Below are positions 1-10,938 of a stretch of DNA of 64,000 nt, one piece after another. Position 1 is the stretch's first letter; each line of letters starts with the position of its first letter. The stretch lies in contig CM064495.1 of the NCBI GenBank assembly GCA_032716605.1, positions 41,837,946-41,901,945 on the forward strand. Reading direction: 5' to 3'. The notes beneath the pieces were generated by a model. It ran no database searches. It was not told the DNA's origin and worked only from the letters and a program-made list of their open reading frames with translations. This DNA is from Paralithodes platypus (taxonomy: Eukaryota > Arthropoda > Malacostraca > Decapoda > Lithodidae). The position numbers and the translations under genes were made by a program.

Positions 1-141
1 TGCTCTCGGAAGCCACAGTATTTAACCATGTGTAAAAATAACCCTTCAAAAACCATGCCAGTGCCGGGAAATGTCTGAAATTTGGGTGGCACACTTAGAA
101 AGTAGTGGCATCTTTCCATACCACATCCTCCATGGTAAATT

Positions 142-1087
142 TCTATAATTGCACCTATATGAGCTAAAAACATTATTATTGTATTTAACAGGAAAGTACA
201 ACGAGGTAAGTGATGTGGTATAGGTGGCAATATGCGGAAATGGATTGTAAGGGCATTCCACCCCCTCTGACAAAAGTCTATCAATCTAGATGTCTTCTTC
301 TTCTTCTTCTTCTTGTGGAGTTGCTGTCCCTTGTTCTGAGCCAGCTCACCTATGCACCGGTGATCTCTTCTCCAGAAACAGCTAGAGCTTGATTAAGATT
401 TAGTTTAGAAAATAAGTAGTCGTAGAAAGGATAGTTAAAGAAAAGTATTGAAGTATATAGCTTAAGCAGAACTCTTCTCTCCCTATTTTACCCCCTCCTC
501 CACCCCCCAATATCTTGTTCTCTCCTTAACTTAATTTAACTTTTCCCCTCTCCCCCTCTCTACTATTTAATCTCATTTTATCTTCCTCCCCCTCTGATCA
601 CCTTCTCCCCCTCACCCTATTCTATTCTATTCAGTTTCCTCTTCTGCCACACCTGCTCCAGGGATCTTTTCACTACCTTCATTCTTTTCCCCATTTCCCC
701 ATCTACCCCCTCTTCTGTCCCGAGACCTAACACAAATTTTACACCCTCATCCTCCTCTTCTTTCTGTTCTTCCCATTCCCTCTCCTGACACAGATTTTAC
801 AATGTTTCAGAGAGACATTAGCATAACCTAACAACCTTACCTAACCTATCCTAGTATTATGGGAGGGGGCTGCCGCCCCCACACTCCCGCTGGTTGGGTA
901 TAACGGTAGAAATCCAGTTGGGGAGGAGTGAGTAACCGTAGATTTTCGTAAGGGGGTCAGGGGGGGGCGGAATGCCCTTATAATCCATTTCCGCATATTG
1001 CCACCTATACCACATCACTTACCTCGTCGTACCTTCCTGTTAAATACAATAATAATTTGTTTAGCTTGTATAGGTGCAATTATAGAA
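142..1087. mobile_element. Non-autonomous element with about 130-bp inverted termini
   Basis: The segment starting TATAATTGCACCTATA near 144 is repeated in inverted orientation ending near 1086, and the homology runs inward for about 130 bases on both sides (to about 285 and from about 945). The roughly 650-bp interior is pyrimidine-rich with no coding sequence. Target duplication is unclear. Family is not recognised. Confidence 0.7.
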
Positions 1088-2565
1088 TAATTCCAATATT
1101 TTTATATTTTGAGAAAAAATGTGTGGTCTCATAAATAGGGACCTAAGTACCAAAATATGTTATGTTCCCTAGGCTACTGACAAAATATATGAGAATTTCA
1201 ATAAGTCCTGACTCCTGAGAGTCCTGGCCCTCATGAAATCCTGTAACCTGTATCCCACGGCAAACTGTTATTGTCATATAGGCCTAGACCTATAGCTTAT
1301 TGTCATATAGGCCTAGACCTATAGCTTATTGTCATATAGGCCTAGACCTATAGCTTATTGTCATATAGGCCTAGACCTATAGCTTATTTTGGTTATTTTA
1401 TTGTCTTTAACCCCACATTTTCCTTGATCTTCATACCCCTACCCACTAGTGGGGGCTGTATTTTTAGATAGTTGGAAAATGGGTAAATACTAATTTCTGA
1501 TCCAAATCATTATAATACAACACTAGGTCTATATCTGAAGGACAAAAACACACACACACAACCAAAAGTACTGACTAAAATCGCTGTTGGTGCTAAAAGT
1601 CAGGTTTACCCAATAGGCCTACTCTTGGTACAACTTCTATAATTTCTATTCTGGATAACCTGTAATAATTTTAGTCTCACAAACAATGTTCCGTAATAAT
1701 GTCAAACAAGAGAACTAACTATAGGCTAGGCTAGCAGGTTATAGGCCTACTAGTCTACTAGAAACAATAAGTGCGAAAATCCGAAAAAGGCAGTGTTGAT
1801 TAGCCTACTGCAGAAATACTTAGCCTATACACTAAACGTGTCAACATAGTTTATACTAGGAAATTATTAATTCTCAAAAGACTAGAACTGTCACATTACC
1901 TCGTCCCAAGTCTTCCGTGGAACTTGCTCCACGAGAAAAACTGCACACAAGTAATGAACACGTTAAAATTGAGGAAAATACCCTCATCTTGCTACTGTCT
2001 GTGTTCAACTGTCAGTGCCACACGCGTCACACGCTCGGTCTGTCAACCTTATCAGCTGTGGGTTAAAGGGCGCATCCCACTGATCCCACATCTTACGTTA
2101 CGCCCATTTACCATTGCACTAACCATATAAACAGTATTAGATAATAATTATATGCATTAATATTCTATTTATAATACGCTAATGAGATGTTTTATACAAA
2201 ATCGCATAACTATTATCAGCAGTAAAAGACTCGTTTCAAAATTCATTCATCTTTTTGCCCTTGATATAAATGTATTGAAGAAGATTTATTGTCTTTCAAT
2301 GGTCAAGCTATGACGGATGTTTCAACTGAATCTTATCACGTAAATACAATGTGATAACAGTCCCTATTAATGATAACATTAGTAATGTAAACAAAGGCGT
2401 GCACTAGTTAGAGAGCTTACGAGTGGTGTAGAGTTGTGAGACTCGCTTCATGGGTTGTGTTTGATAGTGATGCGGGCAACAAAGGGAAGCGACTAGCGTG
2501 CGAGCTTGCCATTGATCTCGGTGCTCTCGGAAGACCCCACAGGCAACTCCGAGACGGGGGTTCAC
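1088..2565 (+). promoter_or_regulatory. Upstream region of the ZXD-like gene, no clear promoter motif
   Basis: Apart from a 29-bp tandem repeat at 1272-1387, this stretch is AT-rich and holds no convincing coding sequence. The small open frame at 1924-2130 has no recognisable domain. It must contain the 5' UTR and possibly the promoter, since an in-frame stop at 2494 precedes the chosen start. I see no confident TATA box or initiator. Placement of the transcription start would need 5' RNA ends. Confidence 0.3.
1272..1387. repeat. 29-bp tandem repeat, four copies
   Basis: Four identical or near-identical 29-base units with the core CATATAGGCCTAGACCTATA, itself a near-palindrome. Located about 1.2 kb upstream of the ZXD-like coding start. 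No coding content. Confidence 0.9.
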
Positions 2566-5206
2566 ATGTCACACAACGGAACCCTAAACATTTCCCGCGA
2601 CGATGTTGGCGAGGTTACACGTGTCTTCATCCTCAAGAATGGAGGGAGTGACCTGGCAGGCGGTGAAGGGCAAGGATTGGCATCGCTATCCAGAGCGTCC
2701 TCCATAAGTAACTCAACAAGTCAACATGGCGGCAGCATCAGTGATAGCGAGGGAGTGGGAAATTGTGACAGTGATAATGTAATTAGCGGGATGTTGAGGT
2801 CAGCTGACGAGGATGTTGACCAGACCACGGATTTGGGGGCAGATCTTCAGCATATAGAAGAATGGCTAAAAACCCGCAGTGACAGTCTTTCTAGCTTTGA
2901 CTTCGATCCTGATCTCAAACCCTCTGAAGTTGACATCAATGATTTCTTCAACCTAAACCTTAAGTCTGGTGTTCAGTTTCATGTCAGTGGCCAGGATAAT
3001 GGTCTTGTATTGTCCAAAGACAGCACTAGTGAGGCGAGCAGTACATCTAGCATATTATTACCAAATCAGTTTACATTTTCTGATGGGGACAATTTAAGTG
3101 GGAGTTGCAGTAGACGGAATAGCTTCACCAAGAAACTAGAAACGTTAATGCAGGTAGATAAAGGCCTTTTTGAAGAACTCCTATTGACAGATCCGAACAA
3201 GAAAAATGGGGGCAAGAAATCCGAGGGTCTACCCTCCTTACCAGCCGAGGACCGAGGGCTATTTGAGGAGCTTTTGCTTCCAGGGGCACAGGAGGAGTGG
3301 GCACGACAAGCTCAGGAACTATTGTTGGCAGTGTCAGCAGAAAAGAAGGAGAACAACGCAGCAGGGACAAGTAGTGGAGATCAGCTGCACCAGAGTATGA
3401 CGTGCTCCGGACCACTTCAGGATATTCCAGTGACTCCACAGCCACCTGAGCCAGCCAGGGAGCACCCCACCTCTGATGACCTCGACCTCATGGTTAACAA
3501 CATTCAGCCAATCAAGCTAATGAGTCCGCAGGAGATCGAGAACATGGTATCGAGACCCCTGGGTTTTGATGAAACTCCAGTGAAATCAGAAGCCCCTAGG
3601 AATCAAGCTCCAAACATTGAGGATTTCATATTCATGCCATTTGGCAGAAGTTGTGAAGATACTAACACCCTCCCTCCAGACTTACTAACCAGTCCTAATA
3701 ATGAGGTGGATAGTAAGCTCTCAAGTATACTGGCAATGGATGCTTCAAATGATACGCTGGAAATTTCAAGTTCTGAGACCAGTGATATGCTAGAAAATCT
3801 TGGCAAGACTCCACCTAAACTTGAAAGGAGCATATCACCAGGAACATTTTTGGTTAAATTGGAACCACGGGAAAATAAAGAAGTCACAGAAAATAAACTA
3901 TCGGCGTCATCGGCTGCTTCAATTTCTAGTCAGCCTTTATCATCAATGCCACCTCCTCAATCTACTTTCCTTGCCACCTCCGTTAGTTCCGCTTCTACCA
4001 GCCATCTACCAATTCAAGTCGGTGATTTAAACATGAATGATAGCCTAAAACTAAAAGTACCACCACCAGTGACTACCTGTAATGTAATACCCTCAATCAC
4101 TTGTAGTTCAGCACTGAATACAACAACTACCACCACCACATCATCGACAGTTACCATCCCTACCAAGGGTCTTCTGAAGATTCCATCTGGGCCTGTACGG
4201 GCAGACATCAAGAAGCTTCCTGTCGGAGTTGTCCAGTTGAAGTTGGCAGATCCTGCTGTAAATCCTGTTACCTTGCTTCCCAGTGCACTCTCAACGTCCA
4301 CTACCACGGCCACCACAGAAGCTTCACATCTGCCAAGGCCTGCACTCATCCTCCGACCCCTTATTCCCAACAGTCCGCAACTACATGCTCCTCAGCCATC
4401 AACACATCAAGCCACTGTTGCAGATAGCATGGTGACGGCCAAGGAAAGCCCTGCATTAACTCTTGCTCCACTAAAAATGGTCACAGTTCAGCCTCAACAA
4501 AAACCTGGTACAGCTAATGTGACCATAACAGTTGATAGGAAAGCAAATCTGACAACAGTTAACATTGTGTCTTCAAATAATGAACACACTGTATTCAAGA
4601 TAAATACCTGTGATTTGGTGCGTGCTGTGTCAAGTATCCGTGAGCCACATTTGGATCCTCTGGGACTGACTCCTCAACAGTTGCTGCGATCTGCTCATAC
4701 TGCTCACAAGCTAATTCAGGAGGTTCATCAACAAGGAACAATTCGTAATGCTAAAATTCAGGGGAAGGAAGCAAATCTAGGCCCACAAAATTTTGAAATC
4801 AACCAAGCCCTACAAGAAGTAAAGGCTCCCATATCCCGCACACAGCCAGGGCCGCTTGCATTGTTACGCCAAGCAGCTGTGGCTGGAACAATTCCATCCA
4901 CCACACCCAACACAGCAAGCCTAAGTGGATCAAGTCGAGTCATTGCCGGCACCAATGTTAACACGGCAATCCGACCTGCAGTCCTTGGCACTACTTCACT
5001 GCTGACGACCCTCCCTTCAACAGGGTCGGTTATTGTGCCGGCCACAGTATCATCAAGCATCACTGGGACTGTGTTGACAGCCACCAGGGGGCCACTGTCC
5101 AGCCTCGCTGCTCACAAGCTTCAAGGTGAAATTTCACTGCCGCCACCCAGGCCCGATAAATCTTTACGCAACCTTCATTCTTCAATCACAGTGGACAAGA
5201 TGCATT
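2566..5206 (+). CDS. ZXDC: ZXD-like gene, coding exon 1 (N-terminal regulatory half)
   Basis: Encodes about residues 1-880. The start is the first ATG (2566) after an in-frame stop at 2494; the 20 open codons before it begin at a TTG and are less likely to be coding. Content is Ser/Thr/Pro/Gln-rich with acidic patches and no structured domain that I recognise, as is usual for the N-terminal half of ZXD proteins. Residues 197-206 and 229-238 repeat an almost identical acidic-hydrophobic motif, D(K/R)GLFEELLL. VKSE and VKLE sites fit the SUMO consensus (hydrophobic-K-x-E), and vertebrate ZXDC is known to be SUMO-modified. Ends in phase 1 at a GTAAGT donor (5207). The frame stays open past the donor to 5337, so intron retention would give a protein without zinc fingers. 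Confidence 0.88.
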
Positions 5207-5248
5207 GTAAGTTAATTTTTAATGTTTTCTGGTTTAAAAAGCTTGGCA

Positions 5249-6080
5249 AGAATGTAGAATGCAGGCGTACCGTCCACCTTGTTTACACTACGCGGAGCGG
5301 CGGCGGACGCTTGCCATCATGTTCCCGTCTATTTTGACTGTCGTTGAATACCGTACAATAATATGTTGAGGGGGGGGGGTTACTTTGCCCTCACCCCCCA
5401 TAAAATATTGTCATCATCAAATATATTGCCAGCAGAGGGCAAATAACCAAAAAAAAACGCCGTCAAAATAGCTTACACGCGAAATTACCATGGCGATCCG
5501 CGATCGACCTATGTAAACATGACTGCGGTGGCGTCGGACGCTTGCGATCATGTTCCCGTCTATTTTGACTGCCATTGGATACAATAATATGTTGAGGGAG
5601 GGCTTTGCCCCCCCCTCACCCCCCATAACATATTGTCATCATCATATACAGTATATTGCCAGCAGGGGGCAAATCACTGAACAAATTGACGTCAAAATAG
5701 ACGCGAACTTAACTGCGGCGATCGACCTATGTAAACATGACGACCGTACACCCGGACGCTACATCTATCCCAAAAGCTTTTCTGTTATGGGGATGGATAT
5801 AGATTCTGGGCGTACAGTCGTCATGTTTACATAGGGCGATCGCCGCGATTAACTTTGCGTCTATTTTGACGGCGATTTTTTTTCTCGGTTATTTGTCCCC
5901 TGCTGGAAATATATATGATGATGACAATATGTCATGGGGGTGAGGGGAGGCAAAGCCCCCCCCCTCAACATATTATTGTATCAAAGTGCAGTCAAAATAG
6001 ACGGGAACATGATGGCAAGCATCCGCCGCCGCTCCGCGGAGTGTAAGCATAGCTGGCGGTACGCCGGAACTCTACATTCT
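5249..6080. mobile_element. Foldback element with a duplicated left arm
   Basis: The right arm (about 5812-6080) is the inverse of about 5530-5755, and the outer left stretch (about 5249-5530) is a further direct copy of the same arm. Shared blocks include GCGGAGCGGCGGCGGACGC, TCCCGTCTATTTTGACTG and ATGTAAACATGACGAC. The small centre near 5760-5810 also pairs partly with itself. No ORF that looks real. It begins only about 40 bases after the exon 1 donor. A one-arm fragment lies at about 9650-9735. Confidence 0.75.
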
Positions 6081-6154
6081 ACCCCTGTTATGTTTATATT
6101 TAGCCTGAATAATGTGATGAATTTTATTTTCAGCATATGAGTATCATAGTTAAG

Positions 6155-6735
6155 AATTTGGTAATTTTTTTGAAAAGACTCGCAGCATTATTATACAGAA
6201 TTTATTAGGGAAAGTGAAGCTCTATGGAATCCTTATAATATACTCACATAGATTCCACTGTGGAAGAATAGGTTTGATAGTTAACTATAGTTTGATGTAA
6301 ATACTACCGCAACTACGAATCTTGTTTCCGAGACCTAGTATATTAACCTAACCAAACAACCTAATCTAACCTAACCCCAGAGTGCCCTAGACCCAGTACG
6401 TGGGATACAACACTAGCCCTTGCAAGTTGCATGCCAGCTACTGTGGGTTCATATATTAGACATACAATAACATCTTTGTAGAACATAACACTTTACCGTA
6501 GCGAGTGTACTCCATTTCGAACACTTTTTGTAAACATGAACACGTCCGTAGCAGAGCTCTCAAGATTGCGGGACTGAGTTTGTTTACGCGCGGGACTATT
6601 TATATCGACAAAATCGAGTTATAAAACTTATCAAAACTATTCTACCACAACGGAGTCTATGTGAGTATATTATAAGGATTCCATAGAGCTTCACTTTCCC
6701 TAATAAATTATGTATAATAACGCTGCGAGTCTATT
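6155..6735. mobile_element. TIR element, about 85-100 bp inverted termini
   Basis: AGACTCGCAGC at about 6176 is mirrored by GCTGCGAGTCT ending near 6732, and inward from both ends about 75 further bases match in inverted orientation, including GTGAAGCTCTATGGAATCC. The interior has no gene. Superfamily not assigned. Confidence 0.75.
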
Positions 6736-8509
6736 CGCGATAATTATCAAGAATTTAATTAACACATTTTTTCTGGCTAGCACACATAATTTGCAAATGA
6801 GCCTTAGGATATTTTGTAGAACTCCAACTTCTCACAATTACGGGATTTCTGCCTTATAAAAGATTTTTTCTTTCTTTTGCTCTTACCTTCTTACTCAGGG
6901 AACCTTACAGATGTGCAGACGTGCTACTTTTGTAATTGCATACATTTTGAGAATCCACATTCCACAACTTTGTTTACCTGCTTGTTGGCAGACCTGAGAA
7001 GAAGAAGAAGGGGTGTGTGGATGCCACGGCCCAGCTCTTCGGACATGTAGATTATTAACCAATTACTGTTCTAAATAGATGATGATTTCAATAGGTCGTG
7101 GTGGGGGTGAGGGTTGGCGGCGCCCCACTCCAACCCATCGTGGTTCATATGGTCAAACAGTTGGGTTATGATGAGCAGGTAAATAAAGTTGTGGGATGTG
7201 GACGCTGAAAATATTATAGGGGAGGGACAATAATATTTACGCAATTACAAAAGTAACACTTGTCCCGAGTTGTCTGCAGAACTTTAAGGTCCCTTGACTC
7301 TTGAGTAAGGTACAGAGCAAAAGAAGAGAAATCCATAAGGAAGAAATTGCGTAATTGAGAAGTTGTAGATCTGTAGAATTACCGTAAAATGGGGTAACTT
7401 CGGACATTTTTCTATGTTTTTTAAAAATTGCTCCTGAGTGTAAACACATTATAGAGATTTAACTAGGTCAAGTGATGTATGGTGATAGTGCACCGTAATC
7501 CAGGAAGCCTCCTAAAATTATCCCCCATAATAAGAGACCTATCCTTATCCTAAATGATGTCCGAAGTTTGCTTGAAAAGTTGAAAACTTCGGACATGTAT
7601 GGATAACTTCGGACATAGGTGATTTCTTATGGAAAATGATTGCCAAGAAATCTGAGATAACTTCGGACAAACGGAGGAGAACCTCGGACCTACGTTCGTG
7701 GCCTTATTTCATTCATTTTTCGGCTCCTACTATTTTATATGAATATTTTATTATTGCTGCTTATTCCTGTCCGATGTTTAAGTGGAAAATGCACAGTCAA
7801 TACTTTTAGGCCTGTATAATCAGTATAGGAGGGGGATATATACGATGTTTAACATATATTCTGTTTGGATCTGTTCTCGTTAGGCATTGAGCTCACTCTT
7901 AGAAAATATTGAGCAGGAAAAATAACCAATGCTGTCTAATCAATAACTCGAAAATTAACTAGGCCTACTGAAAATATATAGGTATGTATTCTATATCACT
8001 GCATATACACTTTTATGAATTTGAGAATTTTTATAGGTATAACGTATTTGTTGGTGTTTCTTATGGCAGATACAACAAAATTTGGACAAGATATATGCCT
8101 CTCCTAATTTATATATATTATATATCCAGAATTATCCGAAATACATAAATCGGTTAGCATATTATCATATTTTTATGGGTTTTTGGACTCAGAGAATGAT
8201 TATTTGATCTTTTACCACCATGTTAATGATGGACAAGTATTATGAATTATTTTCATAGGGCAAATAATAATAAACGATTGTTTTGTTCCATGTCCGAAGT
8301 TAGCAAGTTTTTTTGTTTAAACACAATCGGCTAAATGATAGTGTTCTAGCTAGAGCGTTATACAAGTGTAACAAATTACCTTTGGTGGATGTTGTCTCTG
8401 GTAATGTTACTACAAAATTATATCAGTCACATCATTCATACAAACAAATTTCTTCAGGGCGATAGAAGTTTGGCAGGGTAGCGAAAAATGTACACATTTT
8501 CGTCATATA

Positions 8510-9360
8510 CAGTAGGGTCTCACATAAAACTAGTTTATGGTCGATAAACGAGGGCTTTTTATGCGATTTCGTTTTATGTGAACACAGCATTTTGGTGGCC
8601 CAATATCGTCAATGTTCACTGGAAGCGTAAATTTCCGTCAGGAGCGTACGATATTTTGTACGTTTTGTATGATATTTCCGGGTTCTATATGAAAACGTAC
8701 GATATTTCGTACGTTTTGTACGATATTTCGGCGCTGTATATGAAAACTCCTCGGATTTGCCCCACTTTGGCGGCGGACTCGTTTTAAGTGATCACATTCG
8801 TTCTGATCGAAAATTAAATATTAATATTTTAGGTCGGTCGTTTTAACCCTCCAGCCCCGGCTACGCATTACATAAAAATTCCCCGAAATCCGGGGGTTTT
8901 GGCCGAAAAACGTCTACGCCTAGGCTACCGTATCTTTGTTATTCTGACTGCTTCCGCATTCCCGCGCATCCCCAAGCGTAGATGTGTTTCGTACCTGTAG
9001 AATAGCGTTAAGTAGAGCTCTCTAAGTCAACTGGTTCAGTTGTGATGATGATTTCATTGGAGATAACTTTATGGCAAAAACAGCCACTTTACACTACTTT
9101 TCGATACTTAACAATAACATACAGGCACACACGAACAAGCGACGCACTCCTTCTTGTGGCCGGATATGCGGGGCGTCGGTCCAGCTGGCTGTTGTTTACA
9201 TGCGTCGGACCGACGCCTCGCACACCAAGCTTACAGGCTTTGAGCTCATGGGTCTTTAAGAGCCCTTCCGGGTGCCTTGGGGTGTGTTTTTTATGGGCGT
9301 TCAAGAGCCCTTCCGAGTCTGGAGGGTTAATCGAGACTCGTTTTATGCGGGACCCTACTG
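8510..9360. mobile_element. Mariner-like MITE (CAGTAGGGTCTCAC family) with nested insertion
   Basis: Termini CAGTAGGGTCTCACATAAAA and CGTTTTATGCGGGACCCTAC... are inverted and TA-flanked. The solo relative at 34011-34392 lacks the inner TTAA element. The matching place in copy B of the host element (about 53470) lacks this MITE, giving an empty site with a single TA. Confidence 0.85.
8847..9326. mobile_element. TTAA-flanked element inside the mariner-like MITE
   Basis: Flanked by TTAA at 8843-8846 and 9327-9330, with ends CCCTCCAG and CTGGAGGG. The related MITE at 34011-34392 has a single TTAA at the corresponding place, so the insertion is exact. TTAA targets and CCCT/CCCTNN ends suit piggyBac-type elements. 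No transposase is encoded. Confidence 0.85.
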
Positions 9361-9785
9361 TATATAATATTTTTTTAGTGTACAGTACATATACTCATGT
9401 CAGTTTCCTAGGACTTTTACATGCTCTTCCTTTGCCATTTCTCTAAACGGACCCCACAAAAAAAACAATAAAAAGCGTTTCCATTATATAATGACAATGT
9501 CTAATTATTTATTATCGCCGATGTCCGAAGTTAACACCGCAGTACGATGTTACCCCACTTTACGGTACTGAGCTTTACTGAATACATTTTCAGTTGTACT
9601 TTGACACTGCTTTCAGTATCAGTAGTTATTAAAGTACAGTACAGTACAGGGCAAGAATGTAGTTACCGGGTGTACCGCCCGTCTTGTTTACACTATGCGG
9701 ACACTCGCCATCATGTTTCCGTCTATTTTGACTGCCTTAGGATACAAAAATATATTACCCTAACCAAACAACCTAACCTAAACTA

Positions 9786-10065
9786 ACCTAGTTAACCAGA
9801 ACGTCCCGGACTTCCCAAACTTGACTACTTCCTTTAACGTGACGATAGTGCGTTGTTCTATGTGCGATTAGTTTGCTTGGGAAACATATTAACTTACTCA
9901 TGTAGTAATGTACACCCTATGTGGTGGATTGTGTTCTTTTATTTAATAATTTTCATTTTAGTAAGCGTTGTTTCCACATAGCGATTTTGATAATTTAATT
10001 TGACTTTATATTGTCCTTGTCCCAATTTTGGTTTGTTTAGTTTGCAAGTTTTACATTTTAATTAA
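9786..10065 (+). mobile_element. Penelope-like element 3' fragment
   Basis: Matches the 3' untranslated part of the Penelope-like element at 55078-57880 (inverse strand), from CAGAACGTCCCGGACTTCC to the terminal TTTGCAAGTTTTACATTTTA. 5'-truncated, no coding sequence. Confidence 0.8.
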
Positions 10066-10080
10066 ATTATAGATTTATAA

Positions 10081-10362
10081 GTATTTATAGATGATTTATG
10101 TTGTATGTCGGTAGTGGTACACCCGGTAACTACATCCATCCCCAGTACAGTATTTATAGATGATTTATGTTGTATGTCGGTAGTGGTACACCCGGTAACT
10201 ACATCCATCCCCAGTACAGTATTTATAGATGATTTATGTTGTATGTCGGTAGTGGTACACCCGGTAACTACATCCATCCCCAGTACAGTATTTATAGATG
10301 ATTTATGTTGTATGTCGGTAGTGGTACACCCGGTAACTACAGTACATCCATCCCCAGTACAG
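10081..10362. repeat. 69-bp tandem repeat, four copies
   Basis: Four units of 69 bases; the last has a 5-base insertion (AGTAC). Because 69 is a multiple of three, frames stay open on both strands and give 23-residue protein repeats, but codon content and the lack of any homologous product indicate these are artefacts of the period. It lies about 115 bases upstream of exon 2. Confidence 0.93.
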
Positions 10363-10477
10363 TATTCAAAATTTCAATTTATATCAATATTGAAACTTAG
10401 GCCTATATAGCTTTTCTACTTTTTATACTAAATTACAAACTAATAAATTGATGGATCTGTCCTTTCTTTCTCTACAG

Positions 10478-10602
10478 TGAAGACAGAGGGTGTGGGAGTG
10501 TCTCTGCGTCCTGGTGCCCCGCCGACTATGGTATCGGTACCATCAGTGTTGGATTCACTCTCTGCCTCCGCTCTTACTCTCAGCCCGGAATTGTTTCAGG
10601 CG
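10478..10602 (+). CDS. ZXDC: ZXD-like gene, coding exon 2
   Basis: Encodes about residues 881-922, low-complexity Ser/Pro/Leu-rich sequence. The pyrimidine-rich acceptor ends TCTACAG at 10477, and the donor is GTAAGA at 10603. The split codon from exon 1 (T plus TG) gives Leu and creates an LKTE motif, a SUMO consensus formed exactly across the exon 1-2 junction. The exon ends in phase 0. It has no domain of its own; support comes from splice sites, reading frame and fit between the neighbouring exons. Confidence 0.78.
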
Positions 10603-10938
10603 GTAAGAAAAAACTTTTGCCTGTCGCTAATGTTTGTCACCCAATTTCCATATGTATCCTGTCCTTACTGCAGTTTTGAATGCCTTTGACATTTGTGCTT
10701 CTGTGAGGCCTATCACCATCCACTAGGAGAGCCTTCCAGGAGGCCTATTGCATATTAGATGTTAAACCCTTAACCATATTAACCCCCTCCGACAGATTGT
10801 TTCAATAAAAATCTGTGGACAGTAGCCACACTATTTAGGTGGCCTGTTATTTGTGGTACTGCCTGGCTCGGTAGGAAGTTGCCAACAGCAACTAGCTCCA
10901 CATTTAGTGTTGCCCTTCACCGTATATAATAACTTCAG

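Larger units (their letters stand above)
7382..9565. mobile_element. AACTTCGGAC TIR element, copy A, carrying a nested MITE
   Basis: Terminal inverted repeats begin CCGTAAAATGGGGTAACTTC and end GTTACCCCACTTTACGG, flanked by TA on both sides, as in the Tc1/mariner superfamily. The interior carries several dispersed copies of AACTTCGGAC or its inverse, probable binding sites for the mobilising transposase. No transposase is encoded. A mariner-like MITE (8510-9360) is inserted in it, and that MITE in turn holds a TTAA element (8847-9326). A second copy lies at 49232-53671. Confidence 0.82.

Noticed and set aside
820..860. Telomere-like CCTAA repeats, also near 6345 and 9765
   Set aside because: Only two or three degenerate units each, shared between dispersed repeats; no telomeric array.
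1272..1387. Possible CRISPR-like array
   Set aside because: Units are contiguous with no spacers, and the context is eukaryotic.
2436..2651. Alternative open frame overlapping the ZXD start
   Set aside because: Out of frame with the conserved protein and stops within exon 1; at most a small upstream frame.
3125..5084. Minus-strand open frames over exon 1 (3125-3445, 3603-3887, 4014-4370, 4758-5084)
   Set aside because: They are shadows of the coding exon, with no domains and compositional bias expected from the other strand.
10062..10410. Repetitive 23-residue protein frames on both strands
   Set aside because: The tandem period is 69 bases, which keeps frames open without selection.
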